A stretch of DNA of 64,000 nucleotides from Nostoc desertorum CM1-VF14 (GTDB lineage Bacteria > Cyanobacteriota > Cyanobacteriia > Cyanobacteriales > Nostocaceae), in assembly GCA_019359245.1 (NCBI GenBank), contig JAHHHR010000035.1, forward strand, positions 18,353 through 82,352. Reading direction: 5' to 3'. This document shows, piece after piece, positions 17,897 to 27,327 of this stretch. Positions within the stretch are counted from its first letter, which is position 1; each line of letters starts with the position of its first letter. The notes under the pieces are model-generated. The model saw only the letters and a program-made list of their open reading frames with translations, searched no databases and was not told the origin of the DNA. The translations under genes and the position numbers were made by a program.

Positions 17897-18604
17897 ATGG
17901 CTCCGTTACGACGACGGTTTATTCAACTAGCTGGAGGAGCAAGTTTCCTGGCTCTCTTGGGCTGCAATCGACAGGAGCAAGGAATGCTGACGCTATATAC
18001 TTTTGGGGACTCAATTTTAGATTGCGGACGATATAACGAATTTGGGGTTCATCCCGGACAACTCCTTGTCCAGAATGACGATCGCCTGTTTCCGGAGTTT
18101 CAAGGTCAAGACCTGAAATCACGCCAACCTGCTCGTCTGGAACATCGCGCCCGTGATGGTGCGACAGTTGATTCAATGCTTGCTCAGGTGCAAGGATTGC
18201 GAGTGGAAGGAAAGGCAATTGCACTCATCACTATCGGTGGTAACGATTTACTACGAGGATTAATTCGAGATTCCGGTGCAGGAATCACAACCTTTGCCAA
18301 TACCCTCGATACATTTGTGCAGAATTTACCAATCCGTCCTGTTCTATTAGGTAATGTGTACGATCCCACCTTGGGGGATGATAGGCGCAATTTCTTGGGT
18401 ATTGAGCCGGCGATCGCTCGCAAGAACCTCCAGCGCATGAATACTGCAATTCAAGAAATTGCCAATCGTTATGGACAGTTGGTTGATCTCCATGCTCACT
18501 TCCTAAAGGGCGATCCATCCTGGTTCACAGCGATGATCGAGCCAAGTCTGCGGGGTGCATCGGAAGTAAGACGGGTTTTTCTCCCCTATATTATTGGTAA
18601 ATAA
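17897..18604 (+). CDS. SGNH/GDSL-family hydrolase, predicted exported
   Basis: 235 residues from the ATG at 17897, preceded by AGGAG at a suitable distance; a GTG at 17867 is less likely. The N-terminus RRRFIQLAGGASFLALLGC combines a twin-arginine-like motif with a lipobox (LLGC), so export and lipidation are likely. GDSL block I is TLYTFGDSILDCGRYNEFG (Ser nucleophile), block III GGND, and the C-terminal DLHAHF region supplies the other acid/His residues. Probably an esterase or lipase acting in the periplasm on an unknown ester. Confidence 0.8.
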   Translation: MAPLRRRFIQLAGGASFLALLGCNRQEQGMLTLYTFGDSILDCGRYNEFGVHPGQLLVQNDDRLFPEFQGQDLKSRQPARLEHRARDGATVDSMLAQVQGLRVEGKAIALITIGGNDLLRGLIRDSGAGITTFANTLDTFVQNLPIRPVLLGNVYDPTLGDDRRNFLGIEPAIARKNLQRMNTAIQEIANRYGQLVDLHAHFLKGDPSWFTAMIEPSLRGASEVRRVFLPYIIGK

Positions 18605-18751
18605 GGATACTTTTTCTTGTGAAGATATTAACAATTGGATATTGCTAATCCAATCTTTAGATATAGATAAAAGCCAATTCTAAGGGCAGACAATCCTGGC
18701 AAATATACTCGATAACATCAAAGTAAAGCAGAATCTTTGAGAGATATTACC

Positions 18752-18958
18752 ATGAAAACTTCAACAATCAACACTGCTCAAGTCCCTAATATTGCCCCAG
18801 CTTACAATGGTGCCGATCGTAATGCCTGGATCTTTGGTTGGAACCCACAGCAAGAACTATGGAACGGTCGTTTGGCCATGCTTGGTTTTGTCGCTTATCT
18901 CCTTTGGGATTTAGCTGGTTATAGTGTCCTTCGGGATGTACTGCATCTGATTGGCTAG
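18752..18958 (+). CDS. high-light-inducible (Hlip/SCP) protein
   Basis: 68 residues from the ATG at 18752. The chlorophyll-binding helix signature ELWNGRLAMLGFVAYLLWD is the ExxNGR motif of the LHC/ELIP/Hlip superfamily. Hlips are single-helix thylakoid proteins that bind chlorophyll and carotenoid, quench excess energy and assist photosystem II assembly under stress. The N-terminal 35 residues are soluble and variable, ending in NAWIFGWNPQQE. Not fused to ferrochelatase. The neighbour at 19050 is a small membrane protein on the same strand; co-regulation by light is plausible but not shown. Confidence 0.92.
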   Translation: MKTSTINTAQVPNIAPAYNGADRNAWIFGWNPQQELWNGRLAMLGFVAYLLWDLAGYSVLRDVLHLIG

Positions 18959-19049
18959 AGGGCTGCATGAGACAGTTATAAATGTCTGTAGTTCTCTAAA
19001 ACCTTGTGTCTAATTATCAACAGAAGTCGTTAAAAACCAAAATACTGCC

Positions 19050-19505
19050 ATGCAAACATCAATCTCTTCAACTTCGCCAATTCGTTACACCGCCTTGAGT
19101 TTGGGTCTTCTTTTCTTACTACTTGGTTTGGCTGGATTTGTGAGAGCTTTCGTCGTTCCCTCTGGCAACTTCACCTCCGAACCAGGCTTCGGCTATATAT
19201 TCGGGATATTCCCCACCAACTATTTTCATAATGCAATCGGCGTTTTAGTTGGTGTTTGGGGAATTGCTGCATTTACTAGCTTAAGCGGAGCAATTGTGTT
19301 CAATCGCATCTTCGCTATCCTCTATGCAGCAGGTGTTATTTTAGGACTATTGCCTTTTACAAATACCCTGTTCGGACTTACACCACTTTTTGGAAATAAT
19401 ATCTGGCTCAATGCTATTACTGCCGCGATCGCTTTCTACTACGGATTTATAAAACCAGCAGAAATCGGTAAACCGAGTTCATCTAGCGCTCAACCTAGTG
19501 TGTAG
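19050..19505 (+). CDS. DUF4383 family membrane protein
   Basis: 151 residues with four hydrophobic helices: LSLGLLFLLLGLAGFVRAF, NAIGVLVGVWGIAAF, RIFAILYAAGVILGLLPF and WLNAITAAIAFYYGFI. The order and the loop GYIFGIFPTNYFHNAIGV fit the DUF4383 family (PF14325), whose function is unknown. Located 91 bases after the Hlip gene on the same strand. The C-terminal tail is short and Ser-rich. Confidence 0.78.
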   Translation: MQTSISSTSPIRYTALSLGLLFLLLGLAGFVRAFVVPSGNFTSEPGFGYIFGIFPTNYFHNAIGVLVGVWGIAAFTSLSGAIVFNRIFAILYAAGVILGLLPFTNTLFGLTPLFGNNIWLNAITAAIAFYYGFIKPAEIGKPSSSSAQPSV

Positions 19506-19947
19506 CGGGAATACTTTCTCGAAATAGAGGATGATTGCCCATACTCATCACAGTAGCCGTTCCCTCGACATCCTCCGGTTCGCTAGGAGAGGCAAACTAG
19601 CAGTAGGCTGGCTTCCGCAATATTGTTAGGTGAGCGGCAAGGAGCAGACATTGCATTCCTATAAAAATACTCTACTGATTTATTTGTTTCAGTAGAGTAT
19701 ATAGATGTATATGTATCTTATGCCTCTACGCATTATTTTATTCAATAGTCAATCTTTATACCACCGTAGAAGTACTGGGAGTTTTGGACGGCACGCGACT
19801 TGTGACGGGTGTGGACACGAAAGTGGCGATATTCCTTGAAGGTGCAGTGAGTTGAGCATTAAAGCTAGTGATAACGTAATCATATCAACGCTAAACATGA
19901 GTTTATCGTTCAGTCTCAGTCAAAAATTTGATTCAAAATCTCATACG
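19506..19947. other. intergenic region with repeat fragments
   Basis: About 440 bases between the ends of convergent genes. The first part (to about 19650) contains palindrome fragments of the GCTAGGAGAGGC-type found elsewhere in the window. A 12-bp hairpin follows at 19667-19700. A short frame at about 19730-19855 (VLGVLDGTRLVTGVDTKVAI is part of its translation) looks protein-like but has no start; it may be a gene remnant that I cannot name. Confidence 0.4.
19667..19700. terminator. 12-bp perfect hairpin
   Basis: ATACTCTACTGA (19667-19678) pairs perfectly with TCAGTAGAGTAT (19689-19700) around a ten-base loop, in the spacer between convergent genes. Flanked by A-rich and AT-rich sequence; a terminator in either direction is possible. 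Confidence 0.5.
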
Positions 19948-20739
19948 TCAGCCTGGTATCAAAGTGGTACTTAGAGTTACCCAACAATCACTTGTCAAAA
20001 CCTTTTGCATCGCTACTTCATCGCTAAAAGTTTCTTGTAAAAGGCGTCCTTCATAGACCAGCTTGATTTCGCTTTGCTCAAATACCCAAGGAGACATGAT
20101 TACTGTATGATGATGCTCTTTATCTTCTGTCAAACTTAACTTTAATGTAGTTGTGCCATTAGTCGTTGGAACTTGATTGACATAGTGTTCTCCAGTTTCT
20201 CCTTCACATAAAATTATCGAAAGTGCATCCCATGTTGCCACTAGCTTTTTGTTACGCTCTATTACCTCTGGCATTACATAAGGTGCATAATATCCATCTT
20301 TTTTAAGAAGTTCAATAATCTTGCTTTGAAATGCATACTCGTTTTTCAAATAATCCTGAACAATTTGAGTAGACTTCTCTGAGTTTTGCCAACTTGTGAA
20401 TCTCTCATACAATCCTGTTCCGTGCAATGAAATCAGTAGCGTTGCATATCTACCTAAAGGAAGTGCTAACTGTTTAGCACCCGACCAAATGTCTATATGC
20501 ACCTCAGTTGCCAATTCTGTAAATTTGTAAGGGTAACCAGTTCGCGGGTTAAGCGTAGGCTGCTGCTCCCATCGTAACCACCCAATGTCATGCTGTTCTG
20601 CGGCCAGAGAAACTTCTTCTTTAGGAACAAACTGACCAAATTGTTCATTTCCCCAAGCTCGTGCTAATTGACCTGAAAGCCAAGCATGATGTGGTTGAGT
20701 GATACAAATCACTCCATACTTTGATACGCGATGCAGCAT
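19948..20739 (-). CDS. DUF3891 family protein
   Basis: 263 residues, soluble. The N-terminus ITQPHHAWLSGQLARAWGNE, then AAEQHDIGWLRWEQ and VHIDIWSGA, carry conserved His, Asp and Trp residues with the spacing of an HD-like metal site; this is the pattern of DUF3891 (PF13030). Function unknown. A later LLISLHGTGLYERF adds another conserved His. No partner gene on the same strand nearby. Confidence 0.8.
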   Translation of the reverse strand: MLHRVSKYGVICITQPHHAWLSGQLARAWGNEQFGQFVPKEEVSLAAEQHDIGWLRWEQQPTLNPRTGYPYKFTELATEVHIDIWSGAKQLALPLGRYATLLISLHGTGLYERFTSWQNSEKSTQIVQDYLKNEYAFQSKIIELLKKDGYYAPYVMPEVIERNKKLVATWDALSIILCEGETGEHYVNQVPTTNGTTTLKLSLTEDKEHHHTVIMSPWVFEQSEIKLVYEGRLLQETFSDEVAMQKVLTSDCWVTLSTTLIPG

Positions 20740-21039
20740 GAGTTGAAATTTTAGCTTATGACTTGTTTTTCACTCTAGACAAAACAAGGGCTAATTTACT
20801 ACAGTCTGTAGGTCTAATTTTAGAATTAACACTGCCTAACTATAAAAAGTTACTGTCAATACAGAAAGCGAAACATTAGTGATGACGCAATCTTTGGAAA
20901 GCGATATCGGATTTGGGATTCAGTTGGCTCACTATTCAGATTCAATCCTAGCAACAGTAAACCAACTCAAACAATTAAACACACACTCGGGTGAACACAC
21001 TAACTTTTTTGTTAAAACTCTAAAAACACAATCATACAT

Positions 21040-21495
21040 TTATACATTCACTTTGACTAAATCCACATCTGCAAGCCAGATAATTCTACTTTGAGCCGAT
21101 GCCATTTCATCCAAAATTGGAGAACGCCATTCTACTGCATAAAGCCAATTGTTTTTCAGGCTAAAAATTCCTTGAATAATACGACGTGCTGGTTCTTCAC
21201 TAAAATCAACTTCTACCACATCGCCCAATTCAAAAGCTGGTGTGGCAACTGTGGTTGTTTCCACAAAGTTTGTTCCCAAAAATTCTTCTTGAGGCAAGTA
21301 GAGTATTTCACGACAGCAGACAATGGCATAAATCCATTCCTGTCTCTCCCATTGGACACCACAACAGTAGCCTGATATATCAGAACCTGATAAAAAGACT
21401 TTTTCGAGGATTTGAACTGCTAATGGCGGCATAGCTTTTCCCCACGGTGCAGAACTATGCCAACAAGATTCTAAAGTGACAATTTGGTTAATCAT
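21040..21495 (-). CDS. DUF1392 family protein (Nostocales type)
   Basis: 151 residues from the ATG at 21495. MINQIVTLESCWHSSAPWGK followed by VQILEKVFLSGSDISGYCCG, then WIYAIVCC, match the DUF1392 family, which I know only from Nostoc/Anabaena-type genomes, often in several copies. It is Cys- and Trp-rich, soluble and of unknown function. A 13-residue longer frame lacks the conserved start. Confidence 0.75.
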   Translation of the reverse strand: MINQIVTLESCWHSSAPWGKAMPPLAVQILEKVFLSGSDISGYCCGVQWERQEWIYAIVCCREILYLPQEEFLGTNFVETTTVATPAFELGDVVEVDFSEEPARRIIQGIFSLKNNWLYAVEWRSPILDEMASAQSRIIWLADVDLVKVNV

Positions 21496-21579
21496 GCAAA
21501 GCAATCTCTTTTTTATACATAAACTACTTTGCACTTGTGTAATCCGGATGTAATTTCAAAATCCAGTCACAGCAGTATC

Positions 21580-21658
21580 TTAGTGAACTCCAAAAAATAA
21601 ATTATCCAATTTCTGAACTTCACTACGACTTTCCCTCCCACTGCTCCTTGCCCCCCTG
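21580..21658 (-). repeat. partial copy of dispersed repeat family B
   Basis: Read on the minus strand, this segment (AGGGAAAGTCGTAGTGAAGT, then TTGGATAATTTATTTTTTGG up to AGTTCACTAA) matches the right half of the element at 51669-51790, and more loosely that at 29991-30100. Only one end is preserved. Confidence 0.6.
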
Positions 21659-21731
21659 ACCTTAAAGCGTAACCCATTGGGGTAACAAGCTACGCGTAGC
21701 GTTCCGCAGGGATGAGATATTTTTTTATTGA

Positions 21732-21787
21732 AAGCGACGGGGCGACTATCCGCAGGTTTCTGTAGAGGGATAGTCGCCCCGTCGCTT
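21732..21787. repeat. 20-bp perfect inverted repeat
   Basis: AAGCGACGGGGCGACTATCC (21732-21751) is perfectly complementary to 21768-21787, with a 16-base loop. It is GC-rich in an AT-rich spacer and lies downstream of the GDYXXLXY gene. It may terminate that transcript's downstream neighbours or be a small palindromic mobile repeat. Confidence 0.6.
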
Positions 21788-21859
21788 GGGGCATAGGGCA
21801 TTGGTACCTTCTTCCCCATTCCATGCCCAAAACTAAGTTATGCCGACATGATATAGACC

Positions 21860-22570
21860 TTAAAAACGATAGTTGCGATCGCGCACCCACATACTAACTG
21901 GGACTGCCTTACCCTGTGGATCTACTTTCGCCTTCACTACAATGGGGGGTACTTGTCCTCTACGGACGCGTTGGGCTTGCAAATCGTTCCTTATCTGCTG
22001 CCGTTGGTTTTCTGGGATGTAATATGTTTCTAAGCCATAGTTGACTGAACCATCCTGATAAACACCTTTTAAAGCCACCTGATTGGCTCTTAGCGAACTG
22101 GGGCGATCGCTAGTCACTCGTAACGGTCTCCAAGCTCTAGGAACACCGCGACCAGAGGATAGTTGCTCTTGCAAAATTACGTAGACGTTGGTTCCTTCAG
22201 GCAATCTTCTGCCGCTTCCACGACCTTTACTGACTAATGTTTGCCAGCCAGGTAATCTGCTCAAATTTGCAGTACGGGATATGTTGTAATCTAGCGCTAA
22301 GGTGTTACCTTGCAGCACATTGTTAGAATCTACAGGTACGGTTTGCAAAATCACCGTCTTACCTGTCACATCTGTATAAAGGGCTTGGGCTGGTACTGCC
22401 ATAATTAACCCTGTTTGCAGCGCCAGAGGAACTAGTAACCGCCAAAAAGGTAAGGGCTTATTCGATTTTTGTTCAGTAGCAATCAAGTAATCCCGAAAAG
22501 TCACCTTACTGGAGAATTCTGCTTCGGGAGACAAGGTTTTATTTTTAGATTCAGAAGAACTATTAGTCAT
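21860..22570 (-). CDS. GDYXXLXY family protein
   Basis: 236 residues from the ATG at 22570. A hydrophobic segment (FWRLLVPLALQTGLIMAVP, about 40-58) anchors a periplasmic or lumenal domain. The family motif is altered: here GNTLALDYNIS replaces G-D-Y-x-x-L-x-Y. The C-terminus has the typical YGLETYYIPENQRQQI segment. Members are usually encoded beside DUF2157 membrane proteins, as here (217 bases downstream of one). Function unknown; an envelope role is inferred. Confidence 0.78.
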   Translation of the reverse strand: MTNSSSESKNKTLSPEAEFSSKVTFRDYLIATEQKSNKPLPFWRLLVPLALQTGLIMAVPAQALYTDVTGKTVILQTVPVDSNNVLQGNTLALDYNISRTANLSRLPGWQTLVSKGRGSGRRLPEGTNVYVILQEQLSSGRGVPRAWRPLRVTSDRPSSLRANQVALKGVYQDGSVNYGLETYYIPENQRQQIRNDLQAQRVRRGQVPPIVVKAKVDPQGKAVPVSMWVRDRNYRF

Positions 22571-22787
22571 GAGCGTAGTCCTAAAAAGCAGAGGTATTGA
22601 GGAGGTCAAAAGTAACGAGATTAGGACTAACGCAGAGAAACTTTAAAAACTTTGACGTACAGAGATTTCAGAATAGGTTAGGAGTTAGGAGTGCAAGGAA
22701 AATCATCCATTTTGAAACTCCATCACTTTATGATTGGGCTTTTCCTGGCTTCTGAATTCTGACTCCTGAATTCTTTCATCTTTTACA

Positions 22788-24203
22788 CTACTTCTTACTT
22801 GCACTACCACCAGGTAGACGGCGTTCAAACCAGAGTCCAGCACTAATTAAAGCAGAACCGCACAAAACAAAGACTAAGGACTTAAACAGTAAATCGGTAT
22901 CGTACTCTTGCACGCGACTGATAATTTGCAGTGTTAATAACAGCATCCCGCCCCAAAAAGAACTTCTGTTACTTAATTTCAATCCTTCTTGAATTAGTCC
23001 CCAGGCTAATGTTGCTAGAAGTACATTGAAAATAAAAACACCAAGCTCATCAATTCGGCTGATAGTTTGATGCCAAAAAGGTACTATGGCAATAAAGGCA
23101 AGAAAGGTACCAATAACAGCAGTTGTGAAAATCACTTCGCGGCGAGGGGGGTTATTTCTTTGACGCAGTAGAAACAACCATTGCAATACCGCCAAGCCAC
23201 TGAGAATCCCTAAATCGATGATCGGCAGAGACTCGAACAAGTTTGTCAATGTCGTTGGCCGGTTATAACCATAATCTGGCAATTCCCAGACCCAACGAAA
23301 AGACAGGACATAAAAGACAACGCCAAAGCTTACCAATGCTAAATTACGGGCCAGAGATTGAAACAATCTGTAATTTATGGTTGGAAACAGCAGGTCATCA
23401 TAACTCCAGAATAGTGCAGGTGGGAGTGTAAAAGCAAAAGATGCCACCCAAGGGGCTATATCAGCATAATTCAGCAATGGCAGAGGATTAAGGTTGGCTT
23501 GTAAGGAACTAGCAAAGACAAAGGCTGCTAGACCAAAAATCCAGCGCGAACGGCAGAAGTAGGCTAAGGGGACAAATACTAGCCATGCTAACAAAGGCAT
23601 ATGCTGCACCACTAGCCGCGACCAAGTTAACTCGCCTGAAGAGTACCACAAGTCTTCTAGCCCAGTCCAATAGCCGATTTCCACGAGGATAATTGACAGA
23701 ATTCCTAAAGAATTTATGCACAAACTGAAGGCCATCACTACAACACCCAACCCCCAAGCGAAGAACAGTTGGGAAGTTGAACCGACAATATTGAACATCT
23801 GGGCCATCAGCAGTAAATTTGCACCGAAAATGAAGGCGCTTAAAATTAGCAACCCTTCTCCTAGTAAGCGTTTGCTTTTTTCTGGCTTCTTTCCTTCAGG
23901 TGGCCTCCAATTGTAAAATCCAGTGATAGCGATCGCAAAAAACAAACTCATCAGCAGAATAAATCTGACTTCTCGCGATCCTCCCTGCCAGTTTCCTGCT
24001 ACAAAGGTAATTATGCCTAAGCATAAAAGTATGCCGCCTATAGCAATAGCAATCGCTTTATTGCGATCGCGTGCAGCAGCTTCCAGGTTTTTAAATTGAT
24101 AACGTTCTGCTATTTGCTCATACAGCGAAGAACTAATTAATCCTTCATCCCTCCATAATTGTGCTTCTTTGCGTAACTTTTGCGGAAAACTATCTAAGAA
24201 CAT
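22788..24203 (-). CDS. DUF2157 domain membrane protein
   Basis: 471 residues from the ATG at 24203, which has GGAG six bases upstream. A soluble N-terminal DUF2157 helical region (LRKEAQLWRDEGLISSSLYE) precedes about twelve hydrophobic helices (first: AIAIGGILLCLGIITFVAGN). The conserved WRDEGLI motif and helix pattern fit DUF2157 (PF09925). Such proteins pair with GDYXXLXY proteins; the downstream gene is one. Function not established. Confidence 0.82.
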   Translation of the reverse strand: MFLDSFPQKLRKEAQLWRDEGLISSSLYEQIAERYQFKNLEAAARDRNKAIAIAIGGILLCLGIITFVAGNWQGGSREVRFILLMSLFFAIAITGFYNWRPPEGKKPEKSKRLLGEGLLILSAFIFGANLLLMAQMFNIVGSTSQLFFAWGLGVVVMAFSLCINSLGILSIILVEIGYWTGLEDLWYSSGELTWSRLVVQHMPLLAWLVFVPLAYFCRSRWIFGLAAFVFASSLQANLNPLPLLNYADIAPWVASFAFTLPPALFWSYDDLLFPTINYRLFQSLARNLALVSFGVVFYVLSFRWVWELPDYGYNRPTTLTNLFESLPIIDLGILSGLAVLQWLFLLRQRNNPPRREVIFTTAVIGTFLAFIAIVPFWHQTISRIDELGVFIFNVLLATLAWGLIQEGLKLSNRSSFWGGMLLLTLQIISRVQEYDTDLLFKSLVFVLCGSALISAGLWFERRLPGGSASKK

Positions 24204-24444
24204 GACCTTCTCCGGTGCAGTGGGGTAGCTTGGCCATTGCGTTCCCAATGGCGGTCATTATATTTTGAGTATGAAGCCAAAAGCCTTAATTACATTGTTC
24301 TTGTATAACAGTTTGATTTTGAGTTTGATACAACTTAATTCGTAATTCTTAGTTCGGAATTAAGAAGCGTCATATTTTATATGGTTTTCACACAATTGCA
24401 TCTTTACTCTGATTTTTGAAAATTGTTATTATTTATATATCCAG

Positions 24445-25416
24445 ATGGAAAAACCTTCTAATTTATTACTTAAAGTCTCACGGCGTTTGTTCGCTAATCT
24501 AGATGAACAAGAAAAATTTATCGATGCTTTAATGAATCCTCAGCCTTTTTCGCCTAGTATTCTTTGGTGTAAAGAAAAGCCTGAAAATTCACCTTTAGCA
24601 GTAGAAACGCCAACCTATTGGCAACCACCATTTACTGACCGTTTATACCTGGGGGAAAAACCCGGTCAGCATCACTTGCATCAACAAGGATATTTTTATT
24701 GTTTAGATTTTTCTTCGGTGTTTGCAGCTACTACTTTGTTAGCTATTCCTGTGCCAGTGCGTTTAGTTTTTGATATGTGTGCCGCACCAGGAGGTAAGAG
24801 TATCTTCGCTTGGAAAGCTTTACAACCTGACTTACTTATCAGTAATGAAGTAATCGGCAAACGTCTGGGAATGCTAATTTCTAATTTGAAACGTTGCCAG
24901 ATAAGTCCTAGTGCAGTGGTAAATAGAGATTCGAGTATATTTGCCGAAATGTTTCCCTGCTTTAGCAATCTAGTAATAGTAGATGCTCCTTGTACTGGAC
25001 AATCTTTACTTGCTAAAGGTGAAAAAGCACCCGGGTGTTTTCATCCAACTGCTATTAATAAAAGTGCAAATCGACAAAAGCGTATTATAGCTAACTCTGC
25101 TAAACTTGTTTCACCACAAGGCTATCTTGCTTATATGACTTGCACATATTCACCCGAAGAAAATGAGCAAGTTTGTGAATGGTTTTTGGAACGCTTTCCC
25201 CAATTCCAGGCGATGGAAATTAGTAATTTAGCTAAATATCAGTCACATTTAACTACGATGCCTTGTTATCGGATGTTTCCTCAAGATAGGTTAGGCGCTG
25301 GTGCATTTACAGTACTGTTTAAAAATACTAACGACTATGAAAATGAGCGTAAAGAAGTAGATTTAAATACAATATCTTCGCTGTATATCTACCAAAACTT
25401 GAAAACCAAAACTTGA
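24445..25416 (+). CDS. RsmB/NOP-type RNA m5C methyltransferase
   Basis: 323 residues. SAM-dependent Rossmann fold with motif I DMCAAPGGKSIFAWK (about 110), motif IV VDAPCTGQSLL (about 182, Cys releases product) and motif VI MTCTYSPEENEQV (about 234, catalytic Cys). This is the two-cysteine arrangement of RNA (cytosine-5) methyltransferases. It lacks the NusB-like N-terminal RNA-binding domain of RsmB, so the target may be tRNA or another rRNA site. Last about 30 residues are low-complexity and may be untemplated extension of the family. Confidence 0.88.
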   Translation: MEKPSNLLLKVSRRLFANLDEQEKFIDALMNPQPFSPSILWCKEKPENSPLAVETPTYWQPPFTDRLYLGEKPGQHHLHQQGYFYCLDFSSVFAATTLLAIPVPVRLVFDMCAAPGGKSIFAWKALQPDLLISNEVIGKRLGMLISNLKRCQISPSAVVNRDSSIFAEMFPCFSNLVIVDAPCTGQSLLAKGEKAPGCFHPTAINKSANRQKRIIANSAKLVSPQGYLAYMTCTYSPEENEQVCEWFLERFPQFQAMEISNLAKYQSHLTTMPCYRMFPQDRLGAGAFTVLFKNTNDYENERKEVDLNTISSLYIYQNLKTKT

Positions 25417-25716
25417 AAAACAGGTTTGTTGACTGCTGATAGTTAACAGTCAACAGTCAACAGTCAACACAGAAAAATGTGCAACTTAGATAGGCGATAG
25501 CTTACTACGCGTCTTATTGCAACACACGGTAGGGGTGGGATGCATGGATGTGCGGCGCTACTTCAATAATCAATAACTTTCAACAGTTAACTTTTATGGG
25601 TAAAAACTTTTAACCTTTTCATAACCTAAAATTAACTAAAATTTATCCAGTATCAGCTCTTGAATTTTTGAAATAAACATTGTACAAAAAAGCTAGACCA
25701 TACAGGATAGAGTTAC
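25417..25716. other. intergenic region
   Basis: 300 bases between same-strand genes: the heptamer run, then repeat fragments (CTTACTACGCGTC, GGTAGGGGTGGGATGC) and an AT-rich promoter-like stretch. No coding sequence seen. Confidence 0.5.
25440..25470. repeat. heptamer tandem repeat
   Basis: AGTTAAC/AGTCAAC repeated four times in tandem just after the methyltransferase gene, the STRR-type short repeats of Nostocales. Confidence 0.7.
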
Positions 25717-26166
25717 ATGAGTCGGAAAATCAGCAAAGTCTTTAAACAATCTGGGGTGATTCCTTATAGAGTGAATAATGGCAAAGTCGAAATCTTGCTA
25801 ATCACAAGCCGTAATTTTCAACACTGGGTAATTCCGAAAGGAGATATTCCTAATGGCATGAGTCCACCTGCTTCAGCAGCTAAAGAGGCGTGGGAAGAAG
25901 CAGGGGTAATTGGGCAGGTAGACACCAATGAACTGGGAACTTACAAGTACCGCAAAGGAGGCAAAATTTACCGTGTCAAGATGTATTTGTTACCAGTCGA
26001 AATGCTAAGTGAAGATTATCCAGAAGCAAGTAAAAGAAAACGCAAGTGGGTAGAAGTGGCTACAGCTATCAGGTGTGTTAAATTTAACTCACTCAAACGA
26101 ATCTTAAAAGGTTTTTTCCAGGTAAAATCTCATTTTTGTGCATTTAGAGATACTAACCATATATAG
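25717..26166 (+). CDS. Nudix hydrolase
   Basis: 149 residues. Nudix box at about 46-68: GDIPNGMSPPASAAKEAWEE then AGV, which keeps the catalytic E-x-x-E-E core but has Met for the first Glu and Lys for Arg, as in the diphosphoinositol/Ap(n)A branch. The lead-in SGVIPYRVNNGKVEILLITS and NFQHWVIPKGDI also fit that branch. Probably hydrolyses a nucleoside or inositol pyrophosphate in the cytosol; substrate unproven. The C-terminus beyond FFQVKSHF is probably non-conserved. Confidence 0.85.
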   Translation: MSRKISKVFKQSGVIPYRVNNGKVEILLITSRNFQHWVIPKGDIPNGMSPPASAAKEAWEEAGVIGQVDTNELGTYKYRKGGKIYRVKMYLLPVEMLSEDYPEASKRKRKWVEVATAIRCVKFNSLKRILKGFFQVKSHFCAFRDTNHI

Positions 26167-26326
26167 AAATACACTCATAAGAAGTATAATTTAAAACCTT
26201 AATATTTTGATTCGTAATAAGTGATTCATCGCTCATAGCAATGTTTATTAAGGCTAAAGTCCTTACTACAAACCTTAATTTATTTACGCCTAGCTACTTA
26301 TTAAAAAGTCCTTGAAGCCAAGCCCC

Positions 26327-27274
26327 TCAACGGAAATCAATATTATCTGTTGCTTCAATCAAAGCGCTGCAAATTCCTGGTTCACTCATCGAATGCCCGG
26401 CATCAGGAACCACAATAAATTCGGCTTCTGGCCAAGCGCGATGTAATTCCCAAGCTGATTTCATCGGGCAGACTACATCATACCGTCCCTGAACAATTAC
26501 AGCCGGAATATGGCGAATACGGTCTACATTTAAGAGTAATTGATCTTCTGTTTCCAAAAATCCCTTATTCATAAAATAATGGCATTCAATACGAGCGAAA
26601 GCTGAAGCAAATTGGCTCTCGCCAAACTTTTGCATGAGTTGTGGATCTAAAAAAAGTCTACTGGTACTCGCTTCCCAAATTGACCAAGCACGCGCTGCTG
26701 CTAATTGAATTTCTAAATCTGGATTGGTCAAGCGTTTGTAATATGCTGCGATCATATCATCACGTTCTGCGATCGCAATTGGTTTGAGATATTCTTCCCA
26801 AGCATCAGGAAAAATATAGCTAGCACCCTCTTGGTAGAACCATCGCAACTCTTTTTGTCTCAGCATGAAGATACCACGGAGAATTAACGCCGTGCAGCGA
26901 GAGGGATGGGTTTGACTGTAAGCTAATGATAAAGTGCTACCCCAACTTCCACCGAAGACCGCCCACTTTTCTATACCTAAATGTTGGCGTAGTTTTTCGA
27001 TATCACTGACTAAATCCCAAGTGGTGTTTTCTCGTAATTCAGCATGGGGCGTACTTTTACCACAACCGCGCTGGTCAAACATTACCAATCGCCATTTTTT
27101 TGGGTGGAAATATTGTCGATAAAAAGGTGGACACCCACCACCAGGGCCGCCATGCAGCAAAACAATGGGTTGACCTTGGGGATTTCCTGATTCTTCAAAA
27201 TGAATGGTATGAAGATCGGAAACCTTTAAACTACCTTCTAAGTAAGGCTCGATCGCTGGGTAAAGTTCTCGCAT
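26327..27274 (-). CDS. pip: prolyl iminopeptidase
   Basis: 315 residues, S33 peptidase alpha/beta-hydrolase. The oxyanion motif LLHGGPGGGCPPFYRQYF, the conserved FDQRGCGKSTPHAE, the nucleophile VFGGSWGSTLSL (Ser about 110), the acid in GRYDVVCPM and the His in DAGHSMSEPG complete the catalytic triad. Removes N-terminal Pro from peptides in the cytosol. Length and order are normal. Its upstream region is occupied by a MITE-like repeat, which may supply or alter the promoter. Confidence 0.93.
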   Translation of the reverse strand: MRELYPAIEPYLEGSLKVSDLHTIHFEESGNPQGQPIVLLHGGPGGGCPPFYRQYFHPKKWRLVMFDQRGCGKSTPHAELRENTTWDLVSDIEKLRQHLGIEKWAVFGGSWGSTLSLAYSQTHPSRCTALILRGIFMLRQKELRWFYQEGASYIFPDAWEEYLKPIAIAERDDMIAAYYKRLTNPDLEIQLAAARAWSIWEASTSRLFLDPQLMQKFGESQFASAFARIECHYFMNKGFLETEDQLLLNVDRIRHIPAVIVQGRYDVVCPMKSAWELHRAWPEAEFIVVPDAGHSMSEPGICSALIEATDNIDFR

Positions 27275-27327
27275 TTTGGATATTTTATATAGCTCTCCAA
27301 TGGACTTCCACCTGCATAGCGATCGCC

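Noticed and set aside
19703..19836. 43-residue plus-strand frame starting MYMYLMPLRI
   Set aside because: No ribosome site, no homology recognised, in a repeat-rich spacer.
20879..21094. 71-residue plus-strand frame (MMTQSLESDIGFGIQ...)
   Set aside because: It overlaps the 3' end of the DUF1392 gene in opposite direction, has low-complexity C-terminal sequence and no recognised homologue; possible but unsupported.
21580..21890. Two minus-strand frames of 66-79 residues
   Set aside because: They cross the 20-bp inverted repeat and family-B repeat; no coding character.
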